From an uncultured Prevotellaceae bacterium (GTDB taxonomy: Bacteria; Bacteroidota; Bacteroidia; Bacteroidales; Bacteroidaceae): a DNA stretch of 44,673 bases. Position numbers and translations under genes: made by a program. The stretch lies in the NCBI GenBank assembly GCA_900316355.1, contig ONCQ01000020.1:1-44673 (forward strand), read 5' to 3'. The notes beneath the pieces are model-generated. The model did no database searches, had not been told where the DNA came from, and saw only the letters and a program-made list of their open reading frames with translations. This document shows, piece after piece, positions 6,921-15,776 of the stretch (positions within the stretch are counted from its first letter, which is position 1; the number at the start of each line of letters is the position of its first letter).

Positions 6921-7733
6921 TTACAGCTGTCGCTGTCGCACGAAGCAGTCGGCGAACTTCTCTTCGGCGTGGTCGATGGGTGTGCGTAGGAGACCGAAAA
7001 GAGCTGAGCCACTGCCGCTCATGGCAGCGTAGGTGGCGCCGAGGTCGAGGAGACGGTCGCGGATGGCAGCAATCTCGGGATGGAGGGCGAAGATGTGGGG
7101 CTCGAAGTCGTTGACGAGGCGGCCCTGCCACTGCTCCACGGGGAGGGCGAGGATGTCCGTCAGGGGGCGCGCGGGCTGGCGGGGCGTGATGCCGGCGTAG
7201 GCATCGCGCGTGGAAACGTGGATGTCGGGCTTCACGACGATGATGGTCCAGCCGGAGAGGTTGACGCTAATGGGCGTGAGGCGATCGCCGATGCCAGTGG
7301 CGAGCATGGGGCTGTTCTCGATGAAGAAGGCGCAGTCGGCGCCGAGGGGTGCTACGAGCGCGCGCATCTCCGAGGGGCTCATGCCGAGCTGGAACTGTTC
7401 GTTGAGGAGCCGCACCATGAAGGCGGCGTCGCTGCTACCACCGCCGAGTCCAGCGCCAGATGGTATATGCTTGAAAATGTGTATGTCAAGTGCAGGAAGA
7501 TGATGTTTCGCTTCAACAGCTCTGAGGGCGCGTATGACAAGGTTGTCGGCGGGGTCGCAGTCGAGGACGTTGCCAGTCTGGCGGAAGCTGCCGCCAGCGT
7601 GTGACTCGGTGGCCTCAAGGGCATCCATGAGGGGGATGGGGTAGAAGACGGTTTCTATGTCATGGTAACCGTCTGGGCGGCGGGCGGTGACGTGGAGCCC
7701 GAGGTTGATCTTGGCGTTGGGATAAACGAGCAT
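6921..7733 (-). CDS. ispE: 4-diphosphocytidyl-2-C-methyl-D-erythritol kinase
   Basis: GHMP-family kinase of the non-mevalonate (MEP) isoprenoid pathway that phosphorylates CDP-methylerythritol with ATP. The 270 residues are normal length. Motifs: N-terminal NAKINLGLHVTARRPDGYHDIETV (about 6-29), the ATP-binding loop PSGAGLGGGSSDA (91-103), the catalytic aspartate in GADCAFF (D133) and the C-terminal GHMP motif AAMSGSGSALFG. It is transcribed divergently from the first M6 protease and converges with aguA, whose stop codon it touches. Confidence 0.96.
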   Translation of the reverse strand: MLVYPNAKINLGLHVTARRPDGYHDIETVFYPIPLMDALEATESHAGGSFRQTGNVLDCDPADNLVIRALRAVEAKHHLPALDIHIFKHIPSGAGLGGGSSDAAFMVRLLNEQFQLGMSPSEMRALVAPLGADCAFFIENSPMLATGIGDRLTPISVNLSGWTIIVVKPDIHVSTRDAYAGITPRQPARPLTDILALPVEQWQGRLVNDFEPHIFALHPEIAAIRDRLLDLGATYAAMSGSGSALFGLLRTPIDHAEEKFADCFVRQRQL

Positions 7734-7780
7734 TTTTGGATGATGAATAATTAGGGTTTAAAAATTATGGATTAACGGGT

Positions 7781-7788
7781 CAAAGGTA
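7781..7788 (-). promoter_or_regulatory. -7 promoter box for ispE
   Basis: TACCTTTG on the minus strand, a perfect Bacteroidota -7 box. CTTG lies on the same strand at 7808-7811, 19 bases upstream, as a likely -33 element. The predicted leader is about 40 bases. Confidence 0.7.
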
Positions 7789-7869
7789 AGGAAAAGAGAG
7801 GGACGGGCAAGGGAAGTAGTGCGAAAAAAGCAAATTCGGCGGTTAAAAACGCACTTTTTGCTGTTTTTC

Positions 7870-7901
7870 TTTGCGTGCGCGCGAAAGATTGTGTACTTTT
7901 G
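7870..7901 (+). promoter_or_regulatory. Promoter of the M6 protease pair
   Basis: TTTG (7870-7873), a 20-base spacer and TACTTTTG (7894-7901): a full Bacteroidota promoter. A possible TTG start at 7871 overlaps the -33 element, so the ATG at 7922 is the real start. Confidence 0.8.
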
Positions 7902-7921
7902 CGCACTCATTATGTGAACGT

Positions 7922-9640
7922 ATGAAAAAACTCTGTCTCTTTTTCTTGCTCGCTTGCCTGAGCACAGTTCTGTGGTCGGTGCCCGCTGAGCGTGTATTGC
8001 GTCGTCTTCCGATGGCCGATGGCACCTGGGTGCAGGCGCGTCTTGTCGGCGATGAACATTATGCTTGGTTCGAGACCCCCGAGGGCCGCATTCTTGAAGA
8101 GACGGATGCGGGCTACGTATTCTCTAATGACGATGCGGATGCGGTGCGCGCCACAGCGCGTAAGGCGCGCCGCTTGGAAGTGCGCCGCATCGGCTCGCAG
8201 TCCACAGCGCCGCTGCCCGCTTTGGGGTCACCGCGTATTCCCGTGATTCTCGTGAGCTTCAGCGACTCGGTGTTCCATGCGAGAGAGACCGACGAGGAAC
8301 TGCTGGCCTACTACAACCTCTACTGCAATGGCACACGCGACGGCCAGCACTACACCGCCCACGGCAGCGACGGCGCCATCCGCGACTACTATGAAGACCA
8401 AAGCCGTGGTGCCTTCTCGCCGGAGTTCGTGGTCGTGGGCCATGTGCGGCTGGACAATCCTGAATCGACCTACGGGCGTAATACCTCTTCCAAGAAGCAG
8501 GGCAGCGATGCGGATTTCAGCGGTTTCTGCCGTGATGCCATAACCAAGGCCATGTCGGAGTTTGATGTCGATTGGTCGCAGTTCGCTAATCGCGGCTACA
8601 ACCGCGTGGACATGGTGCTGTTCATCTTTGCCGGTTGCGGTGAGCACAACGGTGGCGCTGCCTCGACGCTGTGGCCTAAGTGGAAAACGCTGGGTTTCCA
8701 AGTCAATGGCGTGAACTTCTACTCGGGCCTCTGCAGCAGCGAGAATAAGCCTGTGAGGAATGATGGAGGATATATCGTTTCGGTGAAACCCGAGGGCATC
8801 GGTGTCCTCTGCCATGAGCTGAATCACGCGCTGGGGTTGCCAGATTTCTACGACATTAACTATAAGGGCTTTGGCATGGATGTCTGGAGCATCATGGACT
8901 TCGGGCAGTATGCCGGTAATAGCTACACTCCCGTGGCGATGACGGCCTACGAGCGCGAGTTCATGGGCTGGGAGACGATGCAAGAACTCACGACAGCGGG
9001 CTGGCTGACGCTCGAACCCACGGCGACGACAGGCAAGGGCTACAAAATCGTGAACCCTGCAAATGCCAACGAATACTACATCATTGAGAACCGCCAGGCC
9101 GTGGGCTGGGATAGGGCTGTGTGCGATTTCGGCCACGGACTGATGGTGACGCATGTGGACTATGACGCCGGAAAATGGTCGGGCAACACTGTTAACACCG
9201 ATGTCGACCACCAGCGCATGACCATCATCGCCGCCAACAACCGCTACCTCGGCACTTGCCACACAGAACTGCCGGCCTCGGAGATTATCAAAACGTGGAA
9301 CGGCAACCTGTACCCCTTCGAGGGCAACGACTCGCTCACGGCGTACTCCACGCCGGCGGCCACGGTCTTCACCGCTGCTGGCTTCATGCGCAAGGACCTG
9401 AATGGCATTTGCGAGAACACCGACGGCAGCGTAAGTGTCTATTTCGGCGACGGATACAAAACGGCCGTGGGCATCGGCGAGGTGCCGCAGGAGGGCTTGG
9501 AGAGCGAGGGCGCACGCGGCATCGTTTATGATCTGACAGGTCGCCGTTTGGCGCAACCCACCACGAAAGGAGTATATATTGTTGATGGCCGTAAGGTGTA
9601 TGTCCCCGGCCAGAATATTAGAAAGGTAATTAGAAAATAG
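7922..9640 (+). CDS. Secreted M6-family metalloprotease
   Basis: About 572 residues from ATG 7922: a signal peptide (MKKLCLFFLLACLSTVLWSVPA), a prodomain-like region, then an M6 (immune inhibitor A-like) catalytic domain. The zinc motif HELNH is at 298-302, followed by ALGLPDFYD, and IMDFG may be the Met-turn. The C-terminus (IVYDLTGRRL...KGVYIVDGRKV) resembles the short sorting-type tail of many secreted Bacteroidales proteins, suggesting export by the type IX system or surface attachment. The natural substrate cannot be told. A related protease follows one base after the stop, so the two form an operon and probably arose by an old duplication. Confidence 0.9.
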   Translation: MKKLCLFFLLACLSTVLWSVPAERVLRRLPMADGTWVQARLVGDEHYAWFETPEGRILEETDAGYVFSNDDADAVRATARKARRLEVRRIGSQSTAPLPALGSPRIPVILVSFSDSVFHARETDEELLAYYNLYCNGTRDGQHYTAHGSDGAIRDYYEDQSRGAFSPEFVVVGHVRLDNPESTYGRNTSSKKQGSDADFSGFCRDAITKAMSEFDVDWSQFANRGYNRVDMVLFIFAGCGEHNGGAASTLWPKWKTLGFQVNGVNFYSGLCSSENKPVRNDGGYIVSVKPEGIGVLCHELNHALGLPDFYDINYKGFGMDVWSIMDFGQYAGNSYTPVAMTAYEREFMGWETMQELTTAGWLTLEPTATTGKGYKIVNPANANEYYIIENRQAVGWDRAVCDFGHGLMVTHVDYDAGKWSGNTVNTDVDHQRMTIIAANNRYLGTCHTELPASEIIKTWNGNLYPFEGNDSLTAYSTPAATVFTAAGFMRKDLNGICENTDGSVSVYFGDGYKTAVGIGEVPQEGLESEGARGIVYDLTGRRLAQPTTKGVYIVDGRKVYVPGQNIRKVIRK

Positions 9641-9641
9641 G

Positions 9642-11378
9642 ATGACAGACATGAGGAAACTACTGATGATTGTCGCCTCGCTGATTGTGGCTGCCGCTGT
9701 GTATGCCCTTCCTGCGAGAAGCGGAGTAAAGAAGACGGTGACGCAGCCCGACGGCTCGACACTGACGCTCACGCTGTGCGGCGACGAACACTTTCATTAC
9801 TACACCGCGCCTGACGGCACGCCGATGCGCGAGAACGCGCAGGGCGAATGGGTGAAGGACACACGTGACATCGCAGCGCTGTGGACAGCCTCCACCAAGC
9901 GCCGCACCGCTCACCGCACCGTGCTGGCCGAGAAGACGCGTAAGTTGGCACGCATGGCACGCACCGATCGCCAGATGCGCCGCATCAAGGGCAGCTCCAA
10001 CTCGGTGACGGGCACCAAGAAAGGATTGCTGATTCTCGTGAACTTCCCCGACAAGCAGATGGTGAACAAAGACAAGAGCAAGGCCATCTATGAGCACGAA
10101 CTCAACGGCATCGGCGATCCCTATAACGGTAACCAAGGCAGCGTGCGCGAATACTTCCGCACACAGAGCTATGGGCTGCTGGACATCGAGTTCGACGTCG
10201 TGGGCCCTGTCACCGTGTCGCAGCTCATGAGCTACTATGGCGGGAATGACGCTGACGGCAATGACCTCCGTCCTGCTGAGATGGTGGATGAGGCCGTGAA
10301 GCTCGTGGACGACGAGGTGAACTTCGCCGACTATGACTGGGACGGCGACGGTGAGGTGGAGAATATCTACGTCACCTATGCAGGCTACTCGGAAGCACAA
10401 GGCGCCCCGAGGAGCACCATCTGGCCCCATCAGTCCACGCTCAACGACATGCTGGGTGAGTGGGCCTACAATTGGGCAACCGACTCATGGATGCTGGTGA
10501 AGGAGTATGTCCTCAAACTCGACGGTGTGCGCATCAATACCTACGCCACCGGCTCGGAGCTCACCGGTAAGTCTGGCACTCAGCTCGACGGCATCGGCAC
10601 CATGTGCCACGAATACAGCCACTGCCTCGGCCTTCCCGACTTCTACGATACCAGCTATGCAGGCGGCTTTGGCATGTATTCATGGTCTATTCTCGACCAT
10701 GGCAGCTACAACAACGAGGGCTACTGCCCAGCAGGCTACACCGCCTACGAGCGTTGGTTCTGCGGATGGCTAGAACCCACGGAGCTCACAGGCCCCGCCA
10801 CGGTGACGGACATGCCCTGCATCGAGGACGAGCCCGTGGCCTATGTCATCTACAACGACAACAACCGCAACGAATACTACCTCCTGGCCAACCACCAGAA
10901 GAAAGGCTGGAACCGCTACCAAGGAGGAGCCGGCTTGATGGTGATGCACGTGGACTACGATGAGAATGTCTGGGCCAACAACACCGTCAACAGCGACCCC
11001 ATGCGCCAACGCATGACCATCATTCCGGCTGACGGCCGCCTCTCACAGACCACGACCAAGCGCGACCTGTGGCCCTACAGCGACAATGTCAGCCTCACCG
11101 ACATCTCGTCGCCGAAGGCAGCACTCTATAACAAGAACACCGACGGCGTGAAGTTGATGCACAAGCCCATCGAAAATGTGAAGATGGAAAACGGACTCGT
11201 TAGTTTCGACTTCATGGGCGGCAACCCGGAATGCGTCATCACAGCCATCAGCGACCTGCCCGCAGACTCCTCCATGAAGCCCGCTACGGCTGACATCTAT
11301 GACCTCTCCGGCCGCCGCGTGCAGCACCCCGGAAAGGGTTTGTATATCATCAACGGTAAGAAAGTCTTAATCAGATAA
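9642..11378 (+). CDS. Secreted M6-family metalloprotease (second copy)
   Basis: 578 residues with a signal peptide near the N-terminus (MRKLLMIVASLIVAAAVYA; ATG 9651 is a possible alternative start). The catalytic domain has HEYSH at 323-327 followed by CLGLPDFYDT. A calcium-like acidic loop (DYDWDGDGEVE) precedes it. Where the first copy has IMDFG, this one has ILDHG, so the Met-turn methionine appears to be leucine. The C-terminal tail (ADIYDLSGRRV...GKGLYIINGKKV) is again the sorting-like motif. It is cotranscribed with the upstream protease; manC follows after four bases. Sequence identity to the first copy is modest, so the two probably differ in specificity. Confidence 0.9.
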   Translation: MTDMRKLLMIVASLIVAAAVYALPARSGVKKTVTQPDGSTLTLTLCGDEHFHYYTAPDGTPMRENAQGEWVKDTRDIAALWTASTKRRTAHRTVLAEKTRKLARMARTDRQMRRIKGSSNSVTGTKKGLLILVNFPDKQMVNKDKSKAIYEHELNGIGDPYNGNQGSVREYFRTQSYGLLDIEFDVVGPVTVSQLMSYYGGNDADGNDLRPAEMVDEAVKLVDDEVNFADYDWDGDGEVENIYVTYAGYSEAQGAPRSTIWPHQSTLNDMLGEWAYNWATDSWMLVKEYVLKLDGVRINTYATGSELTGKSGTQLDGIGTMCHEYSHCLGLPDFYDTSYAGGFGMYSWSILDHGSYNNEGYCPAGYTAYERWFCGWLEPTELTGPATVTDMPCIEDEPVAYVIYNDNNRNEYYLLANHQKKGWNRYQGGAGLMVMHVDYDENVWANNTVNSDPMRQRMTIIPADGRLSQTTTKRDLWPYSDNVSLTDISSPKAALYNKNTDGVKLMHKPIENVKMENGLVSFDFMGGNPECVITAISDLPADSSMKPATADIYDLSGRRVQHPGKGLYIINGKKVLIR

Positions 11379-11382
11379 TGTT

Positions 11383-12447
11383 ATGAGAAAAGACAACCAT
11401 CTCGTCATCATGGCCGGCGGCATCGGTAGCCGCTTCTGGCCCATGAGCACTGCCGACTGTCCCAAGCAGTTTATCGATGTGCTGGGCTGCGGACGCTCAC
11501 TACTTCAACTGACCATGGATCGCTTCGCGGACATCTGCCCGGCGGAGAATGTCTGGATTGTCACCAGCGCTCGCTACGCAGCCCTCGTGCATGAGCAGCT
11601 GCCCGAGGTGCCGGAGAACCATATTTTGCGAGAACCCTGCCGCCGCAATACAGCACCCTGCATCGCTTACGCCGCCTGGCGCATCAAAGCCTTGAACCCG
11701 CAGGCTAACATCGTCGTGTCGCCCTCGGACCATGTGGTGATGAACCCCGCTGAGTTCAAGCGCGTCATACTCTCGTCGCTCAAGTTCACGGAGGAGACCG
11801 ATAGCATCGTCACCCTAGGCATGAAGCCCACGCGCCCAGAGACGGGTTACGGCTACATACAGGCCGACTTGAGCGTCTCTAGTGCCCGAAACCGTGAGGT
11901 CTATCGCGTGGATGCCTTCCATGAGAAGCCCGAGTTGGCTGTGGCGCAGAAGTACATCAAGCGTAAGAACTTCTTCTGGAACAGCGGTATCTTCCTCTTC
12001 CGTGTCACCACCGTCGTGAATGCTCTGCGCATCTACGCCCCAGAGATTTCACAGATATTCGAGCCGCTTCTGTCCGTGTATGGCACCCCCGACGAGCAGA
12101 CCGCCATCGACCGCGAGTTCCCCAAATGCCCCAGCATCTCCATCGACTATGCCGTCATGGAGAAGGCTGAGGAAATCTTTGTCATGCCCTCTGATTTCGG
12201 ATGGAGCGACCTCGGAACATGGGGCTCCCTGCACGAGCATAGCGAAAAGGACGGCAATGGCAACGTCTGCATAGGACAGTGCATCGAGCTGCATGACTCC
12301 ATTGACTGCATCGTCCACACCATGCAGGAGAAGCGTGTCATCATCCAAGGACTCAACGGCTATATCGTGGCCGAGAAGGACGGTGCACTTCTCATCTGTC
12401 GACGCGAAGAGGAACAGCGTATCCGACAGTTCACGGAAGAAAAATAA
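11383..12447 (+). CDS. manC: Mannose-1-phosphate guanylyltransferase
   Basis: Makes GDP-mannose from mannose 1-phosphate and GTP, feeding GDP-fucose and mannose-containing surface glycans. The 354 residues correspond to the nucleotidyltransferase form without the phosphomannose isomerase domain. Motifs: MAGGIGSRFWPMS...CPKQF (10-29), NTAPCIAYAA, VSPSDHVV, FHEKPE, FFWNSGIF and SDFGWSDLGTWGSL. It sits four bases after the second protease, which suggests readthrough; the next gene begins 49 bases later. Confidence 0.95.
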   Translation: MRKDNHLVIMAGGIGSRFWPMSTADCPKQFIDVLGCGRSLLQLTMDRFADICPAENVWIVTSARYAALVHEQLPEVPENHILREPCRRNTAPCIAYAAWRIKALNPQANIVVSPSDHVVMNPAEFKRVILSSLKFTEETDSIVTLGMKPTRPETGYGYIQADLSVSSARNREVYRVDAFHEKPELAVAQKYIKRKNFFWNSGIFLFRVTTVVNALRIYAPEISQIFEPLLSVYGTPDEQTAIDREFPKCPSISIDYAVMEKAEEIFVMPSDFGWSDLGTWGSLHEHSEKDGNGNVCIGQCIELHDSIDCIVHTMQEKRVIIQGLNGYIVAEKDGALLICRREEEQRIRQFTEEK

Positions 12448-12496
12448 ATTGGAAGTTAAAGGAGTCAACCATAAAACAAAAGTACACAAAGAATAA

Positions 12497-13300
12497 ATGA
12501 GCAAGCAACAAGCAGAAAATCAGTTGGAGTCCATCCTCGACCTGAACGCCTCCAATGTGTGGACGGTCAACGAAAACGAAATCGTAGCATTGTGGGAAGA
12601 GGAGATGAAGGACGAGAGTTTCCCGCCCTATGAGGAGAAACTTCTGAACATCATACGTCTGGCCTACGAGGTCGTGCACTTCGACAGTGGCAACGAACGT
12701 GAGAGCGCCAAATACACCAATGGCGAATGGGCTACCTTCCCGCGCACCAACCTAAACAAAGGCATGGTGGCCATTCGCAAGCGCAACATCTCGCGCCTCA
12801 CAGACCTGAGCTACGAGAATATCCGCCACATCACGGCTGCCACGCTGCTGGAACTCATCAGCCGCAATTTCGGCGGCGGATGGGACAGCATCCCCCTGTC
12901 GATGAAGGACATCATCGAGAGCGGCTTCGAAATCAGCACCACCACGTTGCCCGCCACGCGCCTCCACATCGCAGGAGGCACCCTCGACCGTAAGGTGGCC
13001 GACGGCTTCGAAGTGCTGGAGGTGCCCAAGGGCACATGGGTGGAGGCTATCTTCGCCAAGAAAAAGGCACCTGCCACCAAGTTGCGATTGCTCATGGATA
13101 ATGAATACGATGAGGACGGTAACCGCCTGCAGTCCGATGATGATGACGATGACGAACGTGACGATGATCGCGAGGATGAGGTGGACGAGGACGATGTGCA
13201 GCCCACTGACGATGACACGTTCTACTCGACTTACGCCCCCGAGGCTGATGTCAAGGATGATGATGATGAAGACACAGGCGGACTCTCGGTGCTGGAATAA
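12497..13300 (+). CDS. Conserved-looking protein with a long acidic tail
   Basis: 267 residues. I do not recognise a family. Residues 1 to about 200 look folded: an N-terminal helix-rich part (ESILDLNASNVWTVNENEIVALWEEEM), a middle segment with LTDLSYENIRHITAATLLELISRNFGGGWDSIP and a basic part near KKKAPATKLRLLM. Residues about 208-262 are almost entirely Asp/Glu (runs of D), encoded by GAT/GAC/GAG codons. There is no signal peptide or membrane segment, so it is probably cytoplasmic. It lies between manC and a sodium symporter in one apparent operon (gap of 3 bases to the symporter). The acidic tail could bind basic proteins or metal ions, but this is a guess. Confidence 0.8.
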   Translation: MSKQQAENQLESILDLNASNVWTVNENEIVALWEEEMKDESFPPYEEKLLNIIRLAYEVVHFDSGNERESAKYTNGEWATFPRTNLNKGMVAIRKRNISRLTDLSYENIRHITAATLLELISRNFGGGWDSIPLSMKDIIESGFEISTTTLPATRLHIAGGTLDRKVADGFEVLEVPKGTWVEAIFAKKKAPATKLRLLMDNEYDEDGNRLQSDDDDDDERDDDREDEVDEDDVQPTDDDTFYSTYAPEADVKDDDDEDTGGLSVLE

Positions 13301-13303
13301 GCG

Positions 13304-14755
13304 ATGTCAGTAGGAATCATCCTGTTGGCATATTTCATGCTGTTGCTGATCATTTCGCGACGCACGGCAGGTAGCGCCAACAACGATACATTCTATAGAG
13401 GTGAGCGACGGTCCCCGTGGTGGGCCGTCGCCTTCGGTATGGTGGGAGCCAGCCTCAGCGGCGTCACCTTTGTGAGTGTCCCTGGTATGGTGCGCACCGC
13501 AGACATGACCTATCTGCAGATGTGTCTCGGCTTCATTCCCGGCTACGCCCTTGTGGCCTTCATCCTCTTACCCGTCTATTACCGCCTGCGCCTCACCAGC
13601 ATCTACACCTATCTCAACGAGCGCTTTGGGCGCACGAGCTACCACACGGGGGCTTCCTTCTTCCTCCTCTCGAAACTCCTGGGAGCCGCAGTGCGCCTCT
13701 ATCTCGTATGCGCCATCCTGCAACGCATGGTCTTCGATGCGCTGGGTTTGCCCTTTGCCCTCTCGGTGCTACTGTTGCTCGCCCTCATTTGGCTCTACAC
13801 CCGTCGCGGCGGCATCGGCACCATCGTGTGGACGGACTGCGCGCAGACGGTGGTACTCCTGTTGGCATTGGTGCTCATCTTAGCCGCCGTGCTCACGACA
13901 GAAGGGTGGGGCATTGGCGATGCTATCGCACAGATACACAGCAGCAAGATGAGCCGCATCTTCGTCTTCGACGATGTCAGCAGCCGCCAGTATTTCTGGA
14001 AACAGTTTGTCAGCGGCGCTTTCATCGTGGTGGTGATGACGGGCTTGGATCAGGACATGATGCAGAAGAACCTGACCTGTCGCACGCTGCGCGATTCGCA
14101 GAAGAACATGCTTGTCAATGGACTCCTCTACGTGCCCGCCAACCTCATGTTCCTTTCCTTAGGTGTTCTGCTTTATCTCTTTGCTGCACGCCATGCCATT
14201 GCCCTGCCGGCATCGGGCGATGAGCTGCTGCCCATGCTATGCTCGGGTGGCTATCTCGGACCGGCGGCCTCGCTGTGCTTCGCCCTGGGCATCTCGGCAG
14301 CTGCCTTCTCCAGCGCCGACAGCGCTCTCACGGCACTGACGACGAGCGCGTGTGTGGACCTATGTCATCGCCCTGACGACGAACGCCTGCGCCGATGGAT
14401 GCACGGTGTCGTGACGGTGGCTATCCTGCTGCTCATCCTGCTCTTTCGCGCCGTGAACAGCACCAGCGTCATCGATGCCGTGTATGTGATTGCCTCCTAC
14501 ACCTATGGCCCCCTGCTCGGTCTCTTTGCCTATGGCCTCTTCATGCCGCGCTGCTGGCATCCACGCGAGAGAATAGTGCCCCTCATCTGCGTGGCTTCCC
14601 CCGTCATCTGCTACCTCCTCTCCGCCTACGCCTCGGCGCGCTGGAACTACCATTTTGGCTACGAGCTGCTGCTAATGAACGGAGGCCTCACGGCACTCGC
14701 CTTGTGGATGGCATCCCGTCGGATAGACAGTGGGAAGACTAGCGCGGAGCGTTAA
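13304..14755 (+). CDS. Sodium:solute symporter family transporter
   Basis: 483 residues with about 12-13 hydrophobic segments, beginning at the N-terminus (VGIILLAYFMLLLIIS). The region FGMVGASLSGVTFVSVPGMV (about 45-64) and the following YLNERFG (about 105-111) are characteristic of the sodium:solute symporter (SSS) family. Sodium-site-like SSADSALTALT occurs around residue 335-345. The substrate cannot be assigned from sequence. It starts three bases after the acidic-tailed protein, the likely last gene of the operon beginning with the proteases or manC. Confidence 0.9.
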   Translation: MSVGIILLAYFMLLLIISRRTAGSANNDTFYRGERRSPWWAVAFGMVGASLSGVTFVSVPGMVRTADMTYLQMCLGFIPGYALVAFILLPVYYRLRLTSIYTYLNERFGRTSYHTGASFFLLSKLLGAAVRLYLVCAILQRMVFDALGLPFALSVLLLLALIWLYTRRGGIGTIVWTDCAQTVVLLLALVLILAAVLTTEGWGIGDAIAQIHSSKMSRIFVFDDVSSRQYFWKQFVSGAFIVVVMTGLDQDMMQKNLTCRTLRDSQKNMLVNGLLYVPANLMFLSLGVLLYLFAARHAIALPASGDELLPMLCSGGYLGPAASLCFALGISAAAFSSADSALTALTTSACVDLCHRPDDERLRRWMHGVVTVAILLLILLFRAVNSTSVIDAVYVIASYTYGPLLGLFAYGLFMPRCWHPRERIVPLICVASPVICYLLSAYASARWNYHFGYELLLMNGGLTALALWMASRRIDSGKTSAER

Positions 14756-14824
14756 TCTTCCCTAATCCTTTGCCATTTCAACAAAAATCTCTCCACTCTC
14801 GGCGCTCAACTCACAACTTTTTCG

Positions 14825-14832
14825 TACCTTTG
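14825..14832 (+). promoter_or_regulatory. -7 promoter box for map
   Basis: TACCTTTG lies only 5 bases before the map ATG at 14838. With the usual spacing, transcription would begin at or beside the ATG, giving a leaderless or near-leaderless mRNA. No clear -33 TTTG is seen. Confidence 0.65.
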
Positions 14833-14837
14833 CACCC

Positions 14838-15701
14838 ATGAACGGAAAAAAGAAGAATCGATGGACCATCATCAAGGGCCAGGAACTTACGGAGATGGAC
14901 CGCATCATTCTCGATGCACAGGAGCGTGGCAAGTTGGTGCCCTCACGCTCGCTCATCAAGACGCCCGAGCAGATTGAAGGCATCCGCAGGGCCGGCATCA
15001 TCAACACTGGCATCCTGGACATGCTCACCGACAAGATACACGCGGGCATGTGCACGCAGGAAATAGATGATATGGTGGCAGACTTCACTGTGGCCCACGG
15101 CGCCACATCGGCATGTCTGGGCTACGACGGTTTCCCCCGCTCATGCTGCACCAGCGTCAACGAAGTCGTCTGCCACGGTATCCCCAATGACTGGGAAGTG
15201 TTGGAGGATGGTGACATCATCAATGTCGATTGTACAACGATTCTCGACGGCTACTACGCCGATGCCTCGCGCATGTATGTCGTTGGTGGTAAGACGGATG
15301 CCAAGCGCCAGAAGCTGGTGGATGTGGCATGGGAATGTCTGAAGATAGGCGAGGAGGTGTGCTCCAAACCTTACGTCTATGTGGGTGACATCGGCAACGC
15401 CATTCAGAAGCACGCCCGCAAGAATGGTTTCTCTGTCGTTCGCGACCTCTCTGGCCACGGCGTCGGCCTTGAGTTCCACGAAGAGCCCGATGTGGACCAC
15501 TACGGCCACAAGGGCACGGGGATGCTCCTCGTTCCCGGCATGGTGTTCACCATCGAACCAATGATCAATATGGGTACATGGGAGGTGTTCTGCGACGAGG
15601 ACGACGGATGGACTGTGGTCACAGAGGACGAGCTGCCCAGCGCACAATGGGAGCACACGTTCGTGATGACGGAACATGGAGTGGAGGTGCTGACGCACTA
15701 A
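14838..15701 (+). CDS. map: Methionine aminopeptidase, type I
   Basis: Removes the initiator methionine from new proteins. The 287 residues show the full set of metal ligands of the pita-bread fold: D131 (NVDCT), D142 (ADASRM), H207 (GHGVG), E240 (FTIEPM) and E272 (QWEHTF), with the substrate histidine H113 in VCHGIP. The N-terminal 35 residues before SRSLIKTPEQIEGIR are extra relative to the minimal enzyme. An internal ATG at 14895 is possible if the very short leader at 14838 is not used. It precedes tsaD in the same direction, with a GC-rich hairpin element between them. Confidence 0.96.
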   Translation: MNGKKKNRWTIIKGQELTEMDRIILDAQERGKLVPSRSLIKTPEQIEGIRRAGIINTGILDMLTDKIHAGMCTQEIDDMVADFTVAHGATSACLGYDGFPRSCCTSVNEVVCHGIPNDWEVLEDGDIINVDCTTILDGYYADASRMYVVGGKTDAKRQKLVDVAWECLKIGEEVCSKPYVYVGDIGNAIQKHARKNGFSVVRDLSGHGVGLEFHEEPDVDHYGHKGTGMLLVPGMVFTIEPMINMGTWEVFCDEDDGWTVVTEDELPSAQWEHTFVMTEHGVEVLTH

Positions 15702-15703
15702 GA

Positions 15704-15740
15704 CCCACCCCCAACCCCTCCCGTGGAGGAAGGGGAATAA
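15704..15740 (+). repeat. GC-rich palindrome after map
   Basis: ACCCCCAACCCCTCC-CGT-GGAGG then AAGGGGAATAA. It is the same family as 33654-33690 and, in the opposite orientation, 15811-15846. It could act as a weak terminator, but no T-run follows. Confidence 0.7.
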
Positions 15741-15776
15741 TTTCCGTACAAGAAAAGACAATAAATAGATAATTAA

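Noticed and set aside
7871-7921. Upstream TTG start giving 17 extra residues to the first protease
   Set aside because: It overlaps the -33 promoter element and would precede the signal peptide; ATG 7922 is better.
8228-9772. 514-codon minus-strand frame opposite the first M6 protease
   Set aside because: Shadow of the protease gene; it has no coherent domain and no promoter.
13128-13280. GAT/GAC-rich tract as a microsatellite
   Set aside because: The codons vary among GAT, GAC, GAG and GAA and keep one frame, so it is best read as a coding acidic tail, not a perfect repeat.
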